Shown: piece after piece, positions 56,490 to 64,000 of the stretch | Numbering within the stretch: the first letter of the stretch is position 1 | How the letters are laid out: each line of letters starts with the position of its first letter | Origin: Tragulus kanchil | Taxonomy: Eukaryota > Chordata > Mammalia > Artiodactyla > Tragulidae | Reading direction: 5' to 3' | NCBI GenBank assembly: GCA_022376925.1 | Contig: JAIOJX010000032.1 | Span: 105,503,794-105,567,793, forward strand | Length of the DNA: 64,000 nt | The notes under the pieces: generated by a model | Told to the model about the DNA's origin: nothing | Seen by the model: the letters and a program-made list of their open reading frames with translations, nothing else | The model's database searches: none | Translations under genes and position numbers: made by a program

Positions 56490-57596
56490 AATTACAAGCA
56501 TTACGGATAATAATGACAAAAATCCTATCATTCCATAGCCTTAATTCTGCCCCTGTTCTTTTTTCCTGAAAATATTTGTTCTTGTCATTCTTAGTAGTGA
56601 ATTCACTAGGCCCTGGGTGCGGTCCTCGATTGACTAGTTCAGAAGCTCAACTTTATCTGAGCCCTTGAGTTGGTCAGACCTGTTCTCTGATGCCGTGATC
56701 AAATAAACCGAATGCTAATTTGTTCATTCACAGAGATAAATACAATTGCCAAGGAGGACAAATGCACACAGCCTCTGACCAGACCATTTCTCCCTGTAGG
56801 CTCATCATGTGAGGATGCTCAGCTCTGGCTCCTAGGTCACATCAGAGAGCTCAACTGTCATTTTTCAAAGAGACTTCAGTCATACCCTGAGATTATCTCG
56901 CTGGAGTTGAGCCCTGAGTCCATTCTTCCCCATGGTGGGTTAGCCCTGGGGGCCTTTAGTGCTGACAGACCTTGATCATGGACACCTTAGTATAGTCTCT
57001 TTTTTCTCAGAAGACTCCTGAACCTCTCGTGCAAATTATTGCACCTTTCCATACCTTTGCCGATCTTAAGGTCTCAAGGAGGGGTACTTCCTTCACATCA
57101 CAAGCCTCTCCCTTCCCCTGAACAATGCGTGCCTTCTTGCCTTCCATTTCCCATTTGAAAAATTCTTCTAAATACAAACTTAAATGCAAGGAGACTTGTT
57201 GTCTCTACCTTTGAACACAGAAGCTTCAAACAAAATTTTGAAAGCTCTGCCTTATGTTACACTGGCATTGGAACTAGTAGTCGGATGGTGAGGACCTGCC
57301 ATGCCATGGTCATGTCCTTGAACTAGGTCCCTCTCCCGTGGGTGATACTTGGACAATGCTAAGGACTTCACCACTCTAGGCTCTTCTCTGTGCTCCACCG
57401 TTGATTGATTCCATGCTAATTACACTTAGTTTTATTAGAAAGCTCAAGTCTTGGGAACCTTCCTTTCCCATTTTCTTCCTGTAATGTCGCTTGTTATTCC
57501 TTTTGCTTTGAATGTATGGCTTAGCCCAAAGAATACTGGCAATTCCCTGTTTCTTTATGTTCTTGGAGGATACCTTACTGATACTTCTGTAAAACT
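56490..57596. other. Unique non-coding sequence
   Basis: About 1.1 kb with no recognised repeat, exon or gene. The 87-codon frame at 56712-56975 lacks support. Confidence 0.4.
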
Positions 57597-57710
57597 ATGG
57601 AGTGGATTAGCCATTCCATTTGCCAGGGGATCTTCCAAACCCAGGGATCGAACCCAGGTCTCCTGCACTGCAGGCAGATTCTTTACTGTCTGAGCCACCG
57701 TGGAAGCCAT
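57597..57710 (-). mobile_element. Partial antisense Bov-A/Bov-tA SINE
   Basis: GGAGTGGATTAGCCATTCC, AGGGGATCTTCCAAACCC, GATCGAACCCAGGTCTCC and CTGAGCCACCGTGGAAGCC. The copy is at 58702-58815. Confidence 0.85.
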
Positions 57711-58147
57711 CAGAAGGCCCCCAGCCTCTGTTATTTACCACACTCTTCAGCTGGACCATAAAATAGACACAATGTCATCAGCAAACTTACAAAGAAGTTC
57801 CCAGCAGGTGCCATAGAGGAGGGTATTATTTTGGCCCCATTTAGGTTGGGGCTGGCTTCTAACACTGGAAGGTCATCTGAGCCTTGTTTCCACACATCTC
57901 CAGATAAGAGTGATGCAAGGAACCCGGGGTGGGTCAGCAAGCATCTGGGTCCAGCTAGGGCCTCCAAGTCTCCGCTTGCTTTTTGCCAAGTCCTCCTCTC
58001 CCTTGTTCTTCAACTTCTTAAACCAGCCATCATTCAAGGAAAACTGAACCCATGTGTTTGTGACTCACTGATGCTGAACATGGCAGAATGTTTTGTTAGC
58101 TCCACATCATAGCAGAGAAATTCACGCATGCATGTTAGTATGTGAAT
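57711..58147. other. Unique non-coding sequence (duplicated)
   Basis: No exon was recognised. It recurs at 58816-59252, and from about 57892 also at 60101-60353. Confidence 0.45.
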
Positions 58148-58996
58148 TTGGGGGGCTACCTTTGCCGATCTTAAGGTCTCAAGGAGGGGTACTTCCTTCA
58201 CATCACAAGCCTCTCCCTTCCCCTGAACAATGCGTGCCTTCTTGCCTTCCATTTCCCATTTGAAAAATTCTTCTAAATACAAACTTAAATGCAAGGAGAC
58301 TTGTTGTCTCTACCTTTGAACACAGAAGCTTCAAACAAAATTTTGAAAGCTCTGCCTTATGTTACACTGGCATTGGAACTAGTAGTCGGATGGTGAGGAC
58401 CTGCCATGCCATGGTCATGTCCTTGAACTAGGTCCCTCTCCCGTGGGTGATACTTGGACAATGCTAAGGACTTCACCACTCTAGGCTCTTCTCTGTGCTC
58501 CACCGTTGATTGATTCCATGCTAATTACACTTAGTTTTATTAGAAAGCTCAAGTCTTGGGAACCTTCCTTTCCCATTTTCTTCCTGTAATGTCGCTTGTT
58601 ATTCCTTTTGCTTTGAATGTATGGCTTAGCCCAAAGAATACTGGCAATTCCCTGTTTCTTTATGTTCTTGGAGGATACCTTACTGATACTTCTGTAAAAC
58701 TATGGAGTGGATTAGCCATTCCATTTGCCAGGGGATCTTCCAAACCCAGGGATCGAACCCAGGTCTCCTGCACTGCAGGCAGATTCTTTACTGTCTGAGC
58801 CACCGTGGAAGCCATCAGAAGGCCCCCAGCCTCTGTTATTTACCACACTCTTCAGCTGGACCATAAAATAGACACAATGTCATCAGCAAACTTACAAAGA
58901 AGTTCCCAGCAGGTGCCATAGAGGAGGGTATTATTTTGGCCCCATTTAGGTTGGGGCTGGCTTCTAACACTGGAAGGTCATCTGAGCCTTGTTTCC

Positions 58997-61206
58997 ACAC
59001 ATCTCCAGATAAGAGTGATGCAAGGAACCCGGGGTGGGTCAGCAAGCATCTGGGTCCAGCTAGGGCCTCCAAGTCTCCGCTTGCTTTTTGCCAAGTCCTC
59101 CTCTCCCTTGTTCTTCAACTTCTTAAACCAGCCATCATTCAAGGAAAACTGAACCCATGTGTTTGTGACTCACTGATGCTGAACATGGCAGAATGTTTTG
59201 TTAGCTCCACATCATAGCAGAGAAATTCACGCATGCATGTTAGTATGTGAATGTGTGGTGTGGGTCTCTTCATCCGTGTATAGTATGAGTGTATATGTAT
59301 GCATGTGTGTGTATTGCTTTTCTATTGTAAGAATTTTAGACAGATTTTTCTCAGAATCAGGAAATCATGTTTGGCCAAAGAACCCTCCCTTCTCCCCCTT
59401 CCTAAGGAACTCTAGTTTGGCAGAAAACTCCCAAACACCCACGTTCTAACTTACTGGAGATGGTCCTAGGCCAAGCAGCCATTGAAGTCTGGCTTGGAAG
59501 CCAGTGTGCAGGGGACGGCTCCGCAGGGTGTCCCGGGGTAGACAGTCAGGGGGAGGGAGCCAGGAGGGATGGGCAGCCTGTGCTTTTGAACTCTGCCCCA
59601 CAAGCTATGGGGCAACTGTTCTCAGCAGAGCTCTGCTGACCTCTCCGATGGGAGCCCTGGGATCAGTCTCTGGCCCTCTTGCCCAGTCAGCTGATCACCT
59701 TACTCATCAGGAGGGGAAACAGCCCAGCTGTGGGCCACGGGTGGGGGCAGACTGTCAGCTTGGTGACTCCGAAAAACTTCCAGATTTTATCACCCATCCC
59801 AAACTCCCATGCTCTTTCCTCCTTTTAGTTAGAGAATTCTTACTCATCCTTCAAGGATCCATTCAGCAGCCAGCTCCTATGGGAACCCTAGCCTGATTGC
59901 CAGGCTAGGCTAAATGCTGCTCTGGCCTCTCTCAGTCCAACCATGGCCCAGGGCTTTGTGTCGTCCAGCCTGCAGGTCTCTCTACCCACCCGAGGACCAC
60001 AAACCCACCTCCTTCCTTTCTAGGAACTACAGAGCAGGTGTTCAACATGGGTGTGGGCTATGTGAGTCTGGGAAGATGGGTGATGTCCTGAAAAGGATGC
60101 ACACATCTCCAGATAAGATTGCAAGGAACCCGGGGTGGGTCAGCAAGCATCTGGGTCCAGCTAGGGCCTCCAAGTCTCCGCTTGCTTTTTGCCAAGTCCT
60201 CCTCTCCCTTGTTCTTCAACTTCTTAAACCAGCCATCATTCAAGGAAAACTGAACCCATGTGTTTGTGACTCACTGATGCTGAACATGGCAGAATGTTTT
60301 GTTAGCTCCACATCATAGCAGAGAAATTCACGCATGCATGTTAGTATGTGAATGTGTGGTGTGGGTCTCTTCATCCGTGTATAGTATGAGTGTATATGTA
60401 TGCATGTGTGTGTATTGCTTTTCTATTGTAAGAATTTTAGACAGATTTTTCTCAGAATCAGGAAATCATGTTTGGCCAAAGAACCCTCCCTTCTCCCCCT
60501 TCCTAAGGAACTCTAGTTTGGCAGAAAACTCCCAAACACCCACGTTCTAACTTACTGGAGATGGTCCTAGGCCAAGCAGCCATTGAAGTCTGGCTTGGAA
60601 GCCAGTGTGCAGGGGACGGCTCCGCAGGGTGTCCCGGGGTAGACAGTCAGGGGGAGGGAGCCAGGAGGGATGGGCAGCCTGTGCTTTTGAACTCTGCCCC
60701 ACAAGCTATGGGGCAACTGTTCTCAGCAGAGCTCTGCTGACCTCTCCGATGGGAGCCCTGGGATCAGTCTCTGGCCCTCTTGCCCAGTCAGCTGATCACC
60801 TTACTCATCAGGAGGGGAAACAGCCCAGCTGTGGGCCACGGTGGGGCAGACTGTCAGCTTGGTGACTCCGAAAAACTTCCAGATTTTATCACCCATCCCA
60901 AACTCCCATGCTCTTTCCTCCTTTTAGTTAGAGAATTCTTACTCATCCTTCAAGGATCCATTCAGCAGCCAGCTCCTATGGGAACCCTAGCCTGATTGCC
61001 AGGCTAGGCTAAATGCTGCTCTGGCCTCTCTCAGTCCAACCATGGCCCAGGGCTTTGTGTCGTCCAGCCTGCAGGTCTCTCTACCCACCCGAGGACCACA
61101 AACCCACCTCCTTCCTTTCTAGGACCCCAAGCATACAGAGCAGGTGTTCAACATGGGGTGTGCTGGGGACCTATGTGAGTCTGGGAAGATGGGTGATGTC
61201 CTGAAA
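58997..61206 (+). repeat. 1.1-kb direct duplication, pair 19 (58997-60095 and 60101-61206)
   Basis: The offset is 1101-1104 bases because copy 2 lacks three bases near 60119. The right end of copy 1 holds a damaged version of the start of the terminal exon (60024-60095), with about 13 bases missing or altered against 61123-61206. Confidence 0.94.
59252..59330. repeat. TG/TA-rich imperfect microsatellite
   Basis: Alternating GTGTG, GTATATGTATGC and GTGTGTGT over about 80 bases. The copy is at 60353-60431. Confidence 0.6.
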
Positions 61207-61320
61207 AAGCTCCTGATGCTCCCCTCTGTGGACAGCTACTGCCCTGAGAGGGTCAAGAGCCTGGCGGTCAAGTTCAAGAGCCTGGGCCAGGGCGGCCGAG
61301 CTGGAGCTTTTGAGGACTAG
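61123..61320 (+). CDS. Candidate terminal coding exon of an unrecognised gene
   Basis: A pyrimidine-rich tract and acceptor (CCTTCCTTTCTAG|GACC) precede 65 open codons ending at TAG 61318-61320. An AATAAA lies 231 bases after the stop. The encoded tail begins DPKHTEQVFNMGCAGD, is basic in its second half (KKLLMLPS, PERVKSLAVKFKSLG) and ends GGRAGAFED. I do not recognise the family. It does not match EAAT5 sequence. Third-position G/C preference (CTG, AAG, GTC) suggests coding. Upstream exons were not identified, the phase is assumed 0 because the in-frame TAG at the acceptor excludes extension, and it may be a lncRNA or a pseudogene. A damaged duplicate of its start sits at 60024-60095. It lies downstream of SLC1A7 exon 2 on the same strand, either in intron 2 or beyond that gene. 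Confidence 0.4.
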   Translation, partial: DPKHTEQVFNMGCAGDLCESGKMGDVLKKLLMLPSVDSYCPERVKSLAVKFKSLGQGGRAGAFED

Positions 61321-61575
61321 GTATCAGTCTCTCCACTGGAGGAGGAAGGGGACCTGTGTTCTCTTGTGCTATGGGCAGGGTCTTTCTCTCTGGAACGGGG
61401 CTCCTAACCTTGGTTTGGGGGCACTGGTCCTAACCAGCCATGATGGGCATCCCAGGGAAGCCCTTCCTAATGGGGGAGGCAACAATCTGGAGGTACGATC
61501 ACCTGTCGGAACACTGACTCCCTCCACCTGATATTCTTTGCCTCGTGGGAAATAAAGGGGTATGGGTTCCAGTCA
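61321..61575 (+). terminator. Putative 3' UTR and poly(A) signal
   Basis: AATAAA at 61551-61556 (GTGGGAAATAAAGGGG) follows the TAG at 61320 at a normal short-UTR distance, with a G/T-bearing stretch after it (GGGGTATGGGTT). The segment is repeated at 62411-62665, with AATAAA at 62641-62646, through pair 20. Confidence 0.45.
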
Positions 61576-62404
61576 CGTGGACGGGAAACTGGATGGAGCC
61601 TAACTCCACTTGGGAACGCAGCCTTCCCCGCGGAAAGTGATTATGATTGATCGACAGTCAGAGCTGAGCTCTCGAGGGCTGCCACTGCGTCTCCTCCAGC
61701 TTTGGCTTTTAACTAAGATCAAGCTTGTTATTTGCAGATTCCCAATCCAACCCCTTCTTGTGGCCAGGGGCCTGGGAAGGGGGACCTGCAGACGGTGACT
61801 GGGGGTGCCAGGGCAGCAGCGTGCCCCTAGACCCTGCCTGTCTCTGTGCCACCCCATCCTCCCTCTCTCACTCCACCTCCCGCCCTCCCTCCGCCCTCCC
61901 TACCCACCCCAGTCCCATGGAATCTAAAGTGGATCCAAAGAGGTTTGGTTTCTGTAGCTCTAGAAGGCTGGGCTGGCCCCAGTGTGGAAATTCTCTTCCT
62001 TCGGAGCAGATGTCATCCTAATAAGCCTAACTAGCCCTCGGTGGAGGTAGTGAGTTCTCTGTCCTCTGGGGTGTGCAAACAAAGATAGTAGAGGAATTTC
62101 TGCCCTTGGGAAGGGGGTGTGGAACCAGATGACCTAGACCTAGCCAAGTGGGAGGCTAGACATCCGGCCTCAGGCCTCAGAGGATGTGACTGGCGTGGGG
62201 GTGGGGACAGCTGGGAACTGTAGTTTGGTGCTCACGTGGCACTTTTTGTCCGCTGCCAGACCTGTGTTTCTGCTCAGGGGAAGGAAAAAGACCTGAGTAG
62301 TTGGAAGGGCTGGTGGGACTCCTCAGACCCCTGGCCGCCTCCTCCCTCGCCTGTTGGGTGAACTGACTGCAGCTGCACCGAGAGGCCGGTATGGGAGAGC
62401 CTCT
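61576..62404. other. GC-richer unique sequence
   Basis: No repeats were recognised. Short frames such as the Pro/Leu/Ser-rich 61846-62034 come from C-rich DNA. It recurs at 62666-63494. It could hold further conserved or exonic sequence, but no exon boundaries are clear. Confidence 0.4.
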
Positions 62405-63507
62405 GACTAGGTATCAGTCTCTCCACTGGAGGAGGCAGGGGACCTGTGTTCTCTTGTGCTATGGGCAGGGTCTTTCTCTCTGGAACGGGGCTCCTAACCT
62501 TGGTTTGGGGGCACTGGTCCTAACCAGCCATGATGGGCATCCCAGGGAAGCCCTTCCTAATGGGGGAGGCAACAATCTGGAGGTACGATCACCTGTCGGA
62601 ACACTGACTCCCTCCACCTGATATTCTTTGCCTCGTGGGAAATAAAGGGGTATGGGTTCCAGTCACGTGGACGGGAAACTGGATGGAGCCTAACTCCACT
62701 TGGGAACGCAGCCTTCCCCGCGGAAAGTGATTATGATTGATCGACAGTCAGAGCTGAGCTCTCGAGGGCTGCCACTGCGTCTCCTCCAGCTTTGGCTTTT
62801 AACTAAGATCAAGCTTGTTATTTGCAGATTCCCAATCCAACCCCTTCTTGTGGCCAGGGGCCTGGGAAGGGGGACCTGCAGACGGTGACTGGGGGTGCCA
62901 GGGCAGCAGCGTGCCCCTAGACCCTGCCTGTCTCTGTGCCACCCCACTCCTCCCTCTCTCACTCCACCTCCCGCCCTCCCTCCGCCCTCCCTACCCACCC
63001 CAGTCCCATGGAATCTAAAGTGGATCCAAAGAGGTTTGGTTTCTGTAGCTCTAGAAGGCTGGGCTGGCCCCAGTGTGGAAATTCTCTTCCTTCGGAGCAG
63101 ATGTCATCCTAATAAGCCTAACTAGCCCTCGGTGGAGGTAGTGAGTTCTCTGTCCTCTGGGGTGTGCAAACAAAGATAGTAGAGGAATTTCTGCCCTTGG
63201 GAAGGGGGTGTGGAACCAGATGACCTAGACCTAGCCAAGTGGGAGGCTAGACATCCGGCCTCAGGCCTCAGAGGATGTGACTGGCGTGGGGGTGGGGACA
63301 GCTGGGAACTGTAGTTTGGTGCTCACGTGGCACTTTTTGTCCGCTGCCAGACCTGTGTTTCTGCTCAGGGGAAGGAAAAAGACCTGAGTAGTTGGAAGGG
63401 CTGGTGGGACTCCCGCAGACCCCTGGCCGCCTCCCTCCCTCGCCTGTTGGGTGAACTGACTGCAGCTGCACCGAGAGGCCGGTATGGGAGAGCCTCTCTG
63501 ACTAGGT

Positions 63508-64000
63508 CAGCTGAGGCCAGAGGCCAGGGACTTGGCTCCTGCCTATCTTTAACTTCCCAGGGCAGGATGCTGTGACTGTGGATGTTGTCGTGCTGGTAGA
63601 CCAAGGTTCAAATCTACGTACTGTGTGACTTGAGTCAAAGGCTTGCACATCTTCAGTGACTGAGAGCGTACTACTTCTCACGGTGGGTCCCTTAGGAAGG
63701 TATTCCTGGTGCCGAGCTGAGCTCTGCTACCCTATGGACTTTCCCATGGATCCCAGTGTTTTCTGGATCTGCTCTGCTGCGCTCCATGGTCCGTGCCCTC
63801 CAGGCTGGCATCGCTGTCCCCTCCACCGACCCCAGCTGCCCTCTATAGGACACACATCTCCCTCCTCCGTCCCTTTGCCAGCGGGTCTCAATGTCAGAGC
63901 AGGTCTGTCATTTCCTCAGCAAGCCCTGCAGGGTTCTAGTTGCACGGGCTGCCCTTCGGCAACCTCATTCCCCAGTGGCTCACCAAGCTGACGGCAAACA
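63508..64000. other. Unique sequence at the window end
   Basis: A MIR-like scrap lies near 63595-63660 (GTAGACCAAGGTTCAAATC, ACTGTGTGACTTGAG). The 111-codon frame at 63656-63991 starts in it and has no family resemblance. SLC1A7 exon 3 was not seen here. Confidence 0.4.

Larger units (their letters stand above)
57052..59252 (+). repeat. 1.1-kb direct duplication, pair 18 (57052-58147 and 58157-59252)
   Basis: The offset is 1105 bases. Copy 1 ends GTGAATTTGGGGGG where the continuation in copy 2 is GTGAATGTGTGG. It overlaps pair 19, so 57892-58147 exists three times. Confidence 0.94.
61315..63507 (+). repeat. 1.1-kb direct duplication, pair 20 (61315-62411 and 62405-63507)
   Basis: The offset is 1090 bases. 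It starts in the second-last codon of the candidate terminal exon. Differences: GGAGGAAGG versus GGAGGCAGG, CCCCATCCTCC versus CCCCACTCCTCC, and CTCCTCAGACC versus CTCCCGCAGACC. The joint reads GAGCCTCTGACTAGGTATC, where copy 2 has GAGCCTCTCTGACTAGGTCAG. Confidence 0.94.

Noticed and set aside
319..63507. Biological tandem amplification, recombination-driven array or new repeat system
   Set aside because: Copy length is independent of content, no shared boundary motif is seen at the 20 joints, errors cluster at the joints, and neighbouring pairs chain like overlapping contigs.
1..64000. CRISPR arrays, bacterial operons, tRNA genes
   Set aside because: Direct repeats are 1.1 kb or SINE-derived. 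tRNA-like boxes belong to SINE heads and lack full cloverleaf structure. The sequence is clearly mammalian.

Overview
This window is nuclear DNA from a ruminant (cattle, sheep, deer or a relative). It is dense in Bov-tA and Bov-A SINEs, ART2/BovB-type sequence, tRNA-derived CHR-type SINEs, ruminant L1 3' ends and endogenous retroviral LTRs, and it has intron-exon structure and old MIR/L2 relics. There are no operons, and I saw no tRNA or rRNA genes and no CRISPR arrays. Nearly all ORFs of 60-200 codons are chance frames through repeats.

The one gene I can name is SLC1A7 (EAAT5, the retinal glutamate transporter / glutamate-gated chloride channel) on the + strand. Coding exon 1 is at 37064-37198 (45 codons, start in GCCATGG context) and exon 2 is at 46330-46409, with a second identical exon 2 at 47464-47543. 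I did not find exon 3 or later exons. Positions 1-36.8 kb are therefore upstream flank, 37.2-46.3 kb is intron 1, and 46.4 kb onward is intron 2 or beyond. A candidate terminal exon of an unrecognised + strand transcript lies at 61123-61320 (acceptor, 65 open codons, TAG), followed by AATAAA at 61551.

The strongest anomaly is 20 successive direct duplications. In each, about 1.1 kb of otherwise unrelated sequence is repeated at once or after 0-60 bases. Offsets run only from 1066 to 1184 bases (mean about 1122). Copies are nearly identical in the middle but often damaged at the junction. Repeats, introns, an exon and an LTR are all cut without regard to content, and neighbouring pairs chain so that some stretches occur three times. 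This looks like contigs with roughly 1.1-kb end overlaps that were concatenated without merging, not like biology. Removing one copy of each would shrink the window by about 22.4 kb, to roughly 41.6 kb.

Layout: 0-15.8 kb holds nested SINEs in L1 relics plus one LTR. 15.8-24.4 kb is mostly unique sequence with MIRs and a chain of duplications. 24.3-27.4 kb is an L1 3' end and antisense SINEs. 27.4-36.8 kb is unique and SINE sequence upstream of SLC1A7. 36.8-48 kb holds SLC1A7 exons 1-2. 48-56 kb has L2-like sequence, a second LTR and CHR SINEs. 56-64 kb has a young variant SINE, the unrecognised terminal exon and GC-richer unique DNA. I see no convincing novel biological system. The items of possible biological interest are a distinctive tRNA-derived SINE subfamily (four copies, one with a perfect 16-bp target-site duplication), the unassigned terminal exon, and homeodomain-like motifs upstream of SLC1A7.
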